Origin: an uncultured Zoogloea sp.
GTDB taxonomy: Bacteria > Pseudomonadota > Gammaproteobacteria > Burkholderiales > Rhodocyclaceae
Assembly (NCBI GenBank): GCA_937967645.1
Contig: CALBTT010000052.1
Location: 1-60,145 of the forward strand
Direction of reading: 5' to 3'
DNA: 60,145 nucleotides
Program-made: the position numbers and the translations under genes
Notes under the pieces: model-generated
What the model saw: the letters and a program-made list of their open reading frames with translations, nothing else
What the model was told of the DNA's origin: nothing
Database searches by the model: none
In this document: positions 15,739 through 23,545 of the stretch, piece by piece
Position numbering within the stretch: position 1 is the first letter of the stretch
How the letters are laid out: the number at the start of each line of letters is the position of its first letter

Positions 15739-16827
15739 TCAACCGCCGATGTAGGACATCTCGATCTTCGGCAGCGAGGCGGTTTCGGCGGTGCGGAGCT
15801 CCGAGTAGCGGTCGGTCCGGTCGTTCCAGATGCGGCCGATCACGGCGGAGATCTCCGCGTCGCTGCGCCCGTCGCGCAGCAGGGAGCGCAGGTCGTGGCC
15901 GCGCTGGGCGAAGAGGCAGGTGTACAGGCTGCCTTCGGTGGACAGGCGGGCCCGGGTGCAGGTGGAGCAGAAGGCCTGGGTGACCGACGAGATCACGCCG
16001 ATCTCCCCCTGGCCGTCAACGTAGCGCCAGCGTTCGGCCACTTCGCCGGTGTAGTTGGGGTCCACCGCTTCCAGCGGAAAGGCAGTGTGGATGCGTTGCA
16101 GGACTTCGCTGGAGGGGACGACATCGTCCATCCGCCAGCCGTTCGAGCTGCCCACGTCCATGAATTCGATGAAGCGCAGGATGTGGCCGCTGCCCCTGAA
16201 GAACCTGGCCATCGGCAGGATCTCCTGGTCATTGAGGCCTCGCTTGACCACCATGTTGACCTTGATCGGGCCGAGCCCGGCGGCGCGGGCGGCCTCGATG
16301 CCGTCCAGCACCTCGGCGACCGGCACGTCCATGTCGTTCATGAGCCGGAAGGTGGCATCGTCGAGGGAGTCCAGGCTGACCGTCAGGCGGCGCAGGCCGG
16401 CATCCCGCAGGGCGGCCGCCTTGCGTGGCAGCAGCACGCCGTTGGTGGTGAGGGTTACCTCCATGTCCGGGATGCGCACCAGCTGTTCGATCAGTTGCTC
16501 GAGGTTCCGCCGCAGCAGCGGCTCCCCGCCGGTCAGCCGGATCTTGGTGACGCCATGGGCCGCGAACAGGCGGGCCAGCCGGGTGATCTCCTCGAAGCTG
16601 AGCAGGGATGCACGGGGCAGGAAGGCGTAGTCCTTGTCGAACACCGACTTGGGCATGCAATACACACAGCGGAAGTTGCAGCGGTCGGTGACGGAAATGC
16701 GCAGATCTTTCACCGCGCGTCCCCGGGTGTCCGCCAGCACCCCTGTCGCGGCGGGCAGCACCGCTGGGATGGCGGGCTGCAGGCGCAACTGGCGTGCGTC
16801 GGCGAGGGGGATCACTCTCTGGGTCAT
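15739..16827 (-). CDS. moaA: GTP 3',8-cyclase, molybdenum cofactor biosynthesis
   Basis: Radical-SAM enzyme for the first step of molybdopterin synthesis. The 362-aa length is slightly above the usual due to a 35-residue N-terminal lead. The first [4Fe-4S] site is C50, C54 and C57 (CNFRCVYC), followed by GGEPLLRR. The second cluster is in the CSTCTRARLS...C region near 281-298. The protein ends in YIGG, keeping the C-terminal GG needed for activity. No other moa gene is in the window. The spacer upstream (16828-16987) holds the likely promoter. Confidence 0.95.
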   Translation of the reverse strand: MTQRVIPLADARQLRLQPAIPAVLPAATGVLADTRGRAVKDLRISVTDRCNFRCVYCMPKSVFDKDYAFLPRASLLSFEEITRLARLFAAHGVTKIRLTGGEPLLRRNLEQLIEQLVRIPDMEVTLTTNGVLLPRKAAALRDAGLRRLTVSLDSLDDATFRLMNDMDVPVAEVLDGIEAARAAGLGPIKVNMVVKRGLNDQEILPMARFFRGSGHILRFIEFMDVGSSNGWRMDDVVPSSEVLQRIHTAFPLEAVDPNYTGEVAERWRYVDGQGEIGVISSVTQAFCSTCTRARLSTEGSLYTCLFAQRGHDLRSLLRDGRSDAEISAVIGRIWNDRTDRYSELRTAETASLPKIEMSYIGG

Positions 16828-16987
16828 CGCGTCTGTATGGGGCGGCTGGGAAAGGCCGTTTTATAAATGTCGCGTTTGTGCAGGCGCCTTGTTCTCCGAC
16901 AAGTTGCAGCACTTTCCAGAAAATTATGGGGGGTGTGGCCGGGGAGGGCAACCTTCTGTCGGAGGAGCGCCCGGCCGGGAGATGGGG

Positions 16988-17587
16988 TCAGTGCCTCGCG
17001 GAAAGACTTCCTTCCACCAGGACCGTGGCGACCAGCCGGCGATCGAAGGCAAACCAGATCAGGACAGGCGCCAGGGCAGGGAACAGGAGGTAGCCGAACT
17101 GGTAGCCGACTGCGACCAGGTTGATCCCAAGGCTGGAGAAGCCGGCTTGATGGGCGACCTGGGGGCCGGACTGGACGGCAACCTGCAGCAGCCACGCAAA
17201 GCTGATCCCCCAGGCCTGGAAGGGCATCAGCAGCACCAGGCCGGCAGGCAGCTTCCACCACAGTCCCTTGGCCCGGCTCGCCAGCAGCAGGGCGGGTAGC
17301 AACGCGGAGCCGTAGCAATAGCTGAGGGCGCGGATGTCGGGGGCCAGCTCGCCGATCTGGCCGTTCTGGGCGAGTACCCGGAGGTTCGTGATCAGCACGT
17401 GACCCGCGCCATCGCGCTCCATGCCCAGCACCCATGACGGAAACAGGTGCTGCAGCACTTCCCTGGCCAGCCAGGTGGGCGGCACCACAACCCCGTCACG
17501 GGCGGCGTACCACAGCGCCAGCGCCGGGACCAGGAAGAGCAGGGTGCGCAGAAAGAAGCCGCCGATGACGCTGAACTGCGGGCGCAT
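16988..17587 (-). CDS. Exosortase H-associated membrane protein
   Basis: A 199-aa polytopic membrane protein with four to five hydrophobic segments (about 10-27, 91-103, 111-137, 150-180). It follows the exosortase gene by 4 bp on the same strand, as the small partner protein does in XrtH loci. There is no catalytic motif. Function is inferred from context: a periplasm-facing helper of the sorting enzyme. The Tyr/Cys stretch LSYCYGSALLPALLLAS and an Arg-poor body are typical of integral membrane partners. Confidence 0.65.
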   Translation of the reverse strand: MRPQFSVIGGFFLRTLLFLVPALALWYAARDGVVVPPTWLAREVLQHLFPSWVLGMERDGAGHVLITNLRVLAQNGQIGELAPDIRALSYCYGSALLPALLLASRAKGLWWKLPAGLVLLMPFQAWGISFAWLLQVAVQSGPQVAHQAGFSSLGINLVAVGYQFGYLLFPALAPVLIWFAFDRRLVATVLVEGSLSARH

Positions 17588-17591
17588 GGCC

Positions 17592-18119
17592 TCAGGCTCC
17601 GGCCGGCAGGCCGCCCGATGGTGGTGGGGAGGACTCGGAGGCCTGCTTCGCCACCAGGCGGATCCACACCAGCCAGACGACCAGCACGTCGATCATGATG
17701 AGCGCCTGCCACAGGTAGAGGTGGGCGAACTCGAAGAACTCCTTGTCCCAGCGGGCCAGATAGAACAGGGACACCACCCTGAGCACATTGACTACCTGCA
17801 CCGCCAGGCTGCCGGCTAGCAGCCCGACCAGCTTCATCTTCCAGCCGGCAGGGTAGGCGACCATGGCGGCAATCAGGATCAGGCAGGCTTCGATGCCGTT
17901 GCAGCCGGCCTCCACGGAGACGCCGATACCGGTTTTCGCGTCCATCAGGACCTTGCCGTAGGACAGCACGCCCGGGTCGAACAGGCTCAGCAGGAAGGCC
18001 GAAATCCTGGTCAGCAGCGAGGTCCATGGCAGGACCAGCCACTGCTGCGCGGGGCTGGTCAGTTCCAGCACCATGAGGGTGGGGAGCAGCAGCAGGAAGA
18101 TCAGGAAGAAGCGGATCAT
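17592..18119 (-). CDS. xrtH: Exosortase H (XrtH-type protein-sorting protease/transpeptidase)
   Basis: Membrane cysteine protease that processes proteins with a C-terminal sorting tail (IPTL-CTERM type for XrtH). The 175-aa product starting MIRFFLIFLLLLP has about five membrane helices and the exosortase triad C73 (EAGCNGIEA), R114 (NVLRVVSLF) and H133 (FAHLYLWQ). The short length fits XrtH rather than the larger EpsH/XrtA. The frame is open upstream, but the preceding residues are Arg/Pro-rich and not membrane-like. It is paired with the 16988 gene. No protein with an obvious sorting tail is in this window. Confidence 0.88.
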   Translation of the reverse strand: MIRFFLIFLLLLPTLMVLELTSPAQQWLVLPWTSLLTRISAFLLSLFDPGVLSYGKVLMDAKTGIGVSVEAGCNGIEACLILIAAMVAYPAGWKMKLVGLLAGSLAVQVVNVLRVVSLFYLARWDKEFFEFAHLYLWQALIMIDVLVVWLVWIRLVAKQASESSPPPSGGLPAGA

Positions 18120-18224
18120 CGGAGAGGCGGGGCGTTGATGAGATGCGCAATGCATCGGCTTGGTCGAAGCCGATGACGGCGTCTGCGCTCCAATGAGTCT
18201 GCCTGACCCGCGGGGGGTGTGCAA

Positions 18225-18250
18225 GCCGCCCCCTCGCGGGAGGTGGCGGC
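18225..18250 (-). terminator. Hairpin downstream of the mhpC-like gene
   Basis: GCCGCC (18225-18230) pairs with GGCGGC (18245-18250), continued by CCTC/GAGG, 16 bp past the hydrolase stop. The T-run is weak, so this is a tentative terminator. A second perfect 9-bp hairpin (CATCGGCTT / AAGCCGATG, 18153-18175) follows before xrtH. Confidence 0.35.
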
Positions 18251-18265
18251 CTGGAGACGGCGGGT

Positions 18266-19141
18266 TCAGTGCGTGAGGAAGTCGAGCACCATGCGGTTGA
18301 ACTTGTCGGCGTGCTCCCACTGGGCCCAGTGGCCGCAGCGGTTGAAGATGTGCAGCTCGGCGTTGGGCATGCCCCAGATCAGGCGCAGGCCCACGTCCAT
18401 CGGCACGAAGCGGTCGTCGCGGCCCCAGATGACCAGGGTCTTGGCGGTGACCTCGCCCAGGCGCGGCCCGAAGTCGGGGAACTGCTTGGGGTTGGCGGCC
18501 AGGCTCTTGACGAAGTTCTCCAGGTGGTCGCGGCGGGCCAGCATGTTGTCCAGGCGGGCCTGGAACAGCGCTTCGGTGAGGCTGCTGGGGTCGAACACGA
18601 ACACCGCCATCATCTTCTTGAGATTCTCAATGGTGGGTTCGCGGTAGAGGCCATCGAGCAGCTTGATGCCTTCGGTGGGCATCGGCACGAACTGGCTGGG
18701 GCCGCCGGTGCCGCCGCCCATCAGGATCAGCTTGCCGACACGCTCCGGGTAGGCCAGGGCGAAGGCCACGGCGCTGTGGCCGCCCATGGAGTTGCCGATG
18801 ATATGCACCCGCTCGAGCATTAGCGCATCCATCAGGCCCTTGAGGGCGCGGGCGTTGAGCTCCGAGCGGGAGCCGGTGCACACGATGGGATCGCTTTTGC
18901 TCCAGCCGGGGCAGTCCATCAGGATCACCCGGTAACCGGCTGCCACCAGGGGCTCCACGTTGCGGTTGAAGTTGGCCCAGCCGCTGGCGCCGGGGCCCGA
19001 GCCGTGGAGCATCACCACGGTTTCGCGGCCTTCGCCGGCATCGTTGTAGTGCAGTTGAAGGTTCAGGTCGCCTTCCTGGATGCGTACGAAGCGGCTGGTA
19101 TGCGCCTCGCTCAGGGGCTCGTTGCTGGCGGTGTGGGTCAT
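18266..19141 (-). CDS. mhpC: Meta-cleavage product hydrolase, MhpC family
   Basis: Alpha/beta hydrolase cleaving C-C bonds in meta-ring-fission products. The 291-aa length and very long conserved blocks (HGSGPGASGWANF at 46-58, GNSMGGHSAVAF with nucleophile S118, GRDDRFVPMD, CGHWAQWEHAD) match MhpC, the 2-hydroxy-6-oxonona-2,4-dienedioate hydrolase of phenylpropionate catabolism. It follows a flavin reductase gene by 50 bp on the same strand. No extradiol dioxygenase is in the window, so the ring-fission substrate is unknown; the catechol product of the 32-47 kb cluster is one possibility. Confidence 0.85.
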   Translation of the reverse strand: MTHTASNEPLSEAHTSRFVRIQEGDLNLQLHYNDAGEGRETVVMLHGSGPGASGWANFNRNVEPLVAAGYRVILMDCPGWSKSDPIVCTGSRSELNARALKGLMDALMLERVHIIGNSMGGHSAVAFALAYPERVGKLILMGGGTGGPSQFVPMPTEGIKLLDGLYREPTIENLKKMMAVFVFDPSSLTEALFQARLDNMLARRDHLENFVKSLAANPKQFPDFGPRLGEVTAKTLVIWGRDDRFVPMDVGLRLIWGMPNAELHIFNRCGHWAQWEHADKFNRMVLDFLTH

Positions 19142-19191
19142 GGTCGGGAGGTCCGTTCGGTTCAGTGTGGGGGGGAGGGGCGATACCCGGC

Positions 19192-19806
19192 TTACTTGAG
19201 CACCGGGCGGGCGTAGGCGAAGCGCTCGTGGATGGTGCTGTAGTCGTCGGCGCCGAGCTTGCCGACGGCATCGACCCGTTCCGGCAGGAGCAGGCCGTTG
19301 TCGAGGGTGTCGTCACGGATGTCGATGTGGATCACGTCGAGCAGCATGAGATGCCCCCCCTGGGGGCCGCCGCCAATCGACAGGATGTCGCGCAGCATGC
19401 ACTCGAAGCGGGCCGGGACGCCGGCCACCGACGGCGGGCGGACCCGGTGGCTCGGCACCTGTTCGACGCCCAGCGCATCGAACTCGCTGACCTCGGCCGG
19501 GTAGTTGGCGCAGGTGGCGTTCATGATCTCCGCATGGGCCTGGTCGACGATGTTGACCACGCACTCACCGGTTGTCCGCAGGTTGCGCAGGGTGTCCTTC
19601 TCCTTGCGCTGGTCGCGGGGATTGACGTGGGTGACGGCCAGCACCGGCGGCACCACGCTGGCGACGGTGAAGAAGGAGTAAGGGGCGAGGTTGGTGATGC
19701 CGTCGCTGCTGATGGTACTGATCCAGGCGATGGGGCGCGGAATGATGGCGCCGATCATCATCTGGTAGTACTCCATGGGGGGCAGGGTCTTGGGATCGAA
19801 GTTCAT
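19192..19806 (-). CDS. Flavin reductase-like (FMN-binding) protein
   Basis: A 204-aa split-barrel FMN-binding protein of the flavin reductase family. It has YYQMMIGAIIPRPIAWIST, the FMN-phosphate loop LAPYSFFTVASVVPP and ECVVNI. The start MNFDPKTLPPMEYYQ is chosen because family members begin here; the longer frame crosses the promoter region. These proteins supply reduced FMN to a monooxygenase or act as small oxidoreductases. It is first in a unit with mhpC, suggesting an aromatic-ring pathway. Two overlapping palindromes at 19879-19914 lie upstream. Confidence 0.75.
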   Translation of the reverse strand: MNFDPKTLPPMEYYQMMIGAIIPRPIAWISTISSDGITNLAPYSFFTVASVVPPVLAVTHVNPRDQRKEKDTLRNLRTTGECVVNIVDQAHAEIMNATCANYPAEVSEFDALGVEQVPSHRVRPPSVAGVPARFECMLRDILSIGGGPQGGHLMLLDVIHIDIRDDTLDNGLLLPERVDAVGKLGADDYSTIHERFAYARPVLK

Positions 19807-19878
19807 GGGGCCTTCCAGTGTGGATAAGGGATTGGGGCACCTTGGGCTCCCCGTAGGGAGCGGTGTTCTTGGTGTGTG

Positions 19879-19914
19879 AATTGATATTATGTTGAAAATC
19901 AATTTAATTTCAAC
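19879..19914. promoter_or_regulatory. Overlapping inverted repeats upstream of the flavin reductase gene
   Basis: GTTGAAA (19891-19897) / TTTCAAC (19908-19914) and AATTGAT (19879-19885) / ATCAATT (19898-19904) interlock in an AT-rich patch about 75 bp upstream of the gene. This is a plausible operator for an unlinked regulator. Confidence 0.4.
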
Positions 19915-20060
19915 AAAAACTATCCGACTCAAAAAGACCTCGGCGAGTGGAGGTCAAGATGACCCTGTCCGATGCCGTGAACGCTCTTCTGGCACGCGTC
20001 CGAGCAGCCCCTGGCAAGGGGGCTGCCGGTGCGGTGCAGTTCAATCAGTGGGAGTGAAAC

Positions 20061-22199
20061 TTGAACAACTTGACGATCGGCAAGCGCCTCACGCTGGGGT
20101 TCGGATTTGTCCTGCTTCTCGGGATGATTGTTGCCGTCACCGCCTTCCACAACCTGACGAGCCTGAGGCAGCAGTTCAGCCTATACGACGAACAGATGGT
20201 CGCCAGGGAGCGGCTGGCCTACCGTGGCCAGGTGGCGCTCGGCAGCGCCGTCCAGTCTTTCAAGAACAGCGTGCTGCGTGGCGGGGACTACCCCGCGAAG
20301 TTTGCAGCCAGCATGGATGAGATCGATCGGGCGGCGGGGGCCTATCGTGCCACCGGGGCTCTGCCGCAAGAGGCGGAGGAGGCCTTGAGCGAGATCGAGG
20401 CCAGCGGAAAGAAATACCGGGTGGCGGTGGCAAAGGTGGTTGAGCTGCGGGCCAGTGGTGCCTCGGTGACTGACATCGACAAGGCGATTGCAGGCGCCGA
20501 CAAGCCGATCGCCGCTGCCTTTGCCAAGCTGCTGACGCTGCAGCGGGAGGAGACGCAGGGGGCGCACCTGGCGTTCGACGCCGCCGTGCTCCGAGCCCTG
20601 CAACTGGTCGGAGGCTTTGCGGCGGTCATGTTGCTGGCCGGGGCCCTGGCGGCGTGGTGGATCCGCCGCAGCATCACCCGTCCCCTGGCCCAGGCGGTGG
20701 CCATCAGCCAGGCGGTGGCGGCCGGCAATCTGCCGGGGCAGATCGATGTGTCGGCGCAGGACGAGACCGGGCAGCTGTTGAAGGCGATGCAGCGGATGGT
20801 GGATACCTTCCGCGGCTTCGTCGAGGCGCAGGCAGAGAACGCACGCCAGCACGGACTGGGCATGGTGGACCATCAGATCGATGGTGGCCGGTTCCCTGGC
20901 GTCTATGGCGACATGGCCCGTTCTATCAACACCCTGGTGCAGGCCCACATCGCGACCAACGCGCAGGTGGTCGAGGTGGTCCGGCGTTACGCGATGGGCG
21001 ATCTGTCGGTGGACATGGCGCGCCTGCCGGGGCAGCAGGCACAGGTCACCCAGGCGATCGACGAGGTGAAGCTGAGCCTGCACAGCATCAATGCCCAGAT
21101 CCAGAGCCTGGTGAATGCGGCTGCGGCCGGCAACTTCAGTGCCCGGGGCGATGCCGGCGCCTTCCAGCATGCCTTCAAGGACATGGTGCTTGGGCTCAAC
21201 CGGCTCATGGAGGCCAGCGACGTCGGTCTGGCCGGGGTCACCCGCATCCTGGAGGCGCTAGCCCGCGGCGACCTGACCCAGCGGATCGATGGCCGCTTCG
21301 AGGGGACCTTCGCCCAGCTCAAGAACGACGCCAACTCCACAGTGAGCCGGCTGCAGGAGCTCGTCGCGAACCTGCAGGGAGCCGCCCGATCCATCGATAC
21401 GTCGGCGAGGGAGATTGCCTCAGGCAATGCCGACCTGTCCCGCCGTACCGAGGAGCAGGCGAGCAGCCTGGAAGAGACCGCCAGCTCCATGGAGGAACTC
21501 AATGCGACGGTGCGCCAGAACGCCGACAACGCCCAGCGGGCCAACACCCTCGCCGATCAGTCCTTTGCCGTGGTCGATCAGGGCGGGGAGGCGGTCAGGC
21601 GGGTCGTGGATACGATGGCCGACATACAGGACAGCTCCCGCAAGATCTCCGACATCATCGGCGTCATCGACGGCATCGCCTTCCAGACCAATATCCTGGC
21701 GCTCAATGCGGCGGTGGAGGCTGCCCGGGCCGGTGAGCAGGGGCGGGGCTTCGCCGTGGTGGCCAACGAGGTGCGTCAGCTGGCCCAGCGCAGCGCGCTG
21801 GCTGCCCGGGAGATCAAGGAGCTGATCGGGCTGTCCGGGCAGAAGGTGGCGGCCGGGGCCGATCTGGCGAACGAGGCGGGCACCGCGATGGAGCAGGTGG
21901 TGATTGCCTTCCGCCAGGTGGCGGGTCTGGTGAACGAGATCAGCAGCGCGAGCCAGGAGCAGAGTCTCGGCATCAGTCAGGTCAGCGTCGCGGTGGCCAG
22001 AATGGACCAGGTCACCCAGCAGAATGCCGCGCTGGTGGAAGAGGCGGCCGCTGCGGCCGAGAGCCTGGAGGACCAGGCCCGTCGCCTGGTCGAGTCCATT
22101 ACGGTGTTCCGTCTGCCCGCGGAGGCGGTGGCGCCGCCTGCCGCGGTGGTCAAGCAGGCCGGGCGGCTGTTGCCCCGTGGCGCGCTGACCGCCCGCTGA
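20061..22199 (+). CDS. Methyl-accepting chemotaxis protein
   Basis: A 712-aa inner-membrane chemoreceptor. The start is TTG at 20061, supported by GGGAG (20050-20054). TM1 is about 10-30, a periplasmic four-helix-type sensor is about 31-187, and TM2 is about 188-210. HAMP and HAMP-like repeats follow (IRRSITRPLAQA, then two further segments up to 440). The signalling tip is IDGIAFQTNILALNAAVEAARAGEQGRGF with EVRQLAQRSALAAREIK. The ligand is unknown. There is no cheBR-type C-terminal pentapeptide. It stands alone, convergent with the signalling pair at 22241. Confidence 0.94.
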   Translation: MNNLTIGKRLTLGFGFVLLLGMIVAVTAFHNLTSLRQQFSLYDEQMVARERLAYRGQVALGSAVQSFKNSVLRGGDYPAKFAASMDEIDRAAGAYRATGALPQEAEEALSEIEASGKKYRVAVAKVVELRASGASVTDIDKAIAGADKPIAAAFAKLLTLQREETQGAHLAFDAAVLRALQLVGGFAAVMLLAGALAAWWIRRSITRPLAQAVAISQAVAAGNLPGQIDVSAQDETGQLLKAMQRMVDTFRGFVEAQAENARQHGLGMVDHQIDGGRFPGVYGDMARSINTLVQAHIATNAQVVEVVRRYAMGDLSVDMARLPGQQAQVTQAIDEVKLSLHSINAQIQSLVNAAAAGNFSARGDAGAFQHAFKDMVLGLNRLMEASDVGLAGVTRILEALARGDLTQRIDGRFEGTFAQLKNDANSTVSRLQELVANLQGAARSIDTSAREIASGNADLSRRTEEQASSLEETASSMEELNATVRQNADNAQRANTLADQSFAVVDQGGEAVRRVVDTMADIQDSSRKISDIIGVIDGIAFQTNILALNAAVEAARAGEQGRGFAVVANEVRQLAQRSALAAREIKELIGLSGQKVAAGADLANEAGTAMEQVVIAFRQVAGLVNEISSASQEQSLGISQVSVAVARMDQVTQQNAALVEEAAAAAESLEDQARRLVESITVFRLPAEAVAPPAAVVKQAGRLLPRGALTAR

Positions 22200-22240
22200 G
22201 TTGCCGCCGGGCATGGGCCCCTGGGCGGGGCCTGTCCCGC

Positions 22241-23545
22241 TCAGCGGGTCCGGCTGCAGGTCCGGATGGTATTGCGGCCCGCCGCTTTTGCGTCATACAT
22301 CGCCATGTCGGCGCGCTGCAGGACCTCGTCTATCGTTTCGTCCCGGTCCAGTACCAGGGTCACGCCGATGCTGGGGGTGCTCACGTAGAGTACGTCGCCC
22401 AGGTCGTAGGCGGCGCCCAGGACTTCCAGCACCTTGCGGGCCACCTCCGTGGCACGGGCCAGCGCTTCCTCGGGTGAGCTGGAGAGTTGTTCCAGCATGA
22501 CCACGAATTCGTCTCCCCCCAGGCGTGCGACGGTGTCGTGCTTGCGGACCGCACTGCGCAGGCGTGCTCCGACCTCGACCAGCAGGCGGTCTCCCATGGC
22601 GTGGCCATGGGTGTCGTTGAGTGCCTTGAAGCGGTCCATGTCGATGTACATCAGCGCACCGATCCGGGTGTGCCGCTGGTTCATCAGGATAGCCTGCTGG
22701 AGGCGATCCATCAGCAGGCGTCGGTTGGGCAGTCCGGTCAGCGCGTCATAGAACGCCAGGCGGTGGATCTCCGCATCGTAGCGTTTCTTGTCATCAATGT
22801 TCCGGATGCTGCCGACCATGCGCAGCGGCGTACCGCTGTCGCTGCGCTGGACCACCTTGCCGCGGTCCAGCACCCAGACGTAGTGGCCGTCGGCATGGCG
22901 CAGGCGGTGCTCGCTCTCGTAGTCGTCCGAGCCCTCCAGGCATGCAGCCAGGCGTTGCTTGACCTGAGGAAAATCCTCGGGGTGGATCAAGTCGGTGAAC
23001 TGCTGGATCTCATGGTGCAGATACAAGCCATCCAGCCCCAGGATCTGGCACCAGGAGGCGTTGTGGCTGACCCCCCCCATGGGGATGTTCCAGTCCCAGA
23101 CGCCCTCGCCGGTCGCTTCCATGACGAAGCGCAGGCGTTCCTCGCTGGCCTGGAGCTCCCGTGCCAGTTGCGTGAGCTGCAGGATGTTGCGGGTGCGCTG
23201 CCGCAGCAGGGCGACCTTGATGGGCTTGGTCAGATAATCGACGGCACCCAGCTCCAGCCCGGAGACCTCGGAGTCCAGGTCCGAGACAGCGGTCAGGAAG
23301 ATGACCGGGATATTCCTCAGGACGGGGTCGGCCTTGAACTGCCTGCAGGTCTCGAAGCCGTCCAGGCCGGGCATCATCACGTCCAGCAGGATCAGGTCGG
23401 GGGGGGTCTGTCGGGCCAGGGCCAGACCCTCCAGGCCGGACGAGGCGATCTGGATGTCGTAGTCCGCCTCGAGGCTGGTACCGATGACGATCAGGTTCTC
23501 CGGATTGTCGTCGATGGCGAGAATCCTCGGGCGTTCTTTCTTCAT
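22241..23545 (-). CDS. Response regulator with PAS and GGDEF domains (diguanylate cyclase)
   Basis: Makes c-di-GMP when its receiver is phosphorylated. The 434 residues comprise REC (1-125; acidic D12/D13, phospho-site D55, K107), PAS (about 135-255, with EATGEGVWDWNI), and GGDEF (about 265-430). The active motif is GGDEF at 343-347 and an inhibitory RxxD (R334-D337) is intact, so product inhibition is expected. Its start overlaps the end of the hybrid kinase gene by ATGA, and its PAS resembles one of the kinase's. I infer that the kinase is its partner. Confidence 0.92.
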   Translation of the reverse strand: MKKERPRILAIDDNPENLIVIGTSLEADYDIQIASSGLEGLALARQTPPDLILLDVMMPGLDGFETCRQFKADPVLRNIPVIFLTAVSDLDSEVSGLELGAVDYLTKPIKVALLRQRTRNILQLTQLARELQASEERLRFVMEATGEGVWDWNIPMGGVSHNASWCQILGLDGLYLHHEIQQFTDLIHPEDFPQVKQRLAACLEGSDDYESEHRLRHADGHYVWVLDRGKVVQRSDSGTPLRMVGSIRNIDDKKRYDAEIHRLAFYDALTGLPNRRLLMDRLQQAILMNQRHTRIGALMYIDMDRFKALNDTHGHAMGDRLLVEVGARLRSAVRKHDTVARLGGDEFVVMLEQLSSSPEEALARATEVARKVLEVLGAAYDLGDVLYVSTPSIGVTLVLDRDETIDEVLQRADMAMYDAKAAGRNTIRTCSRTR

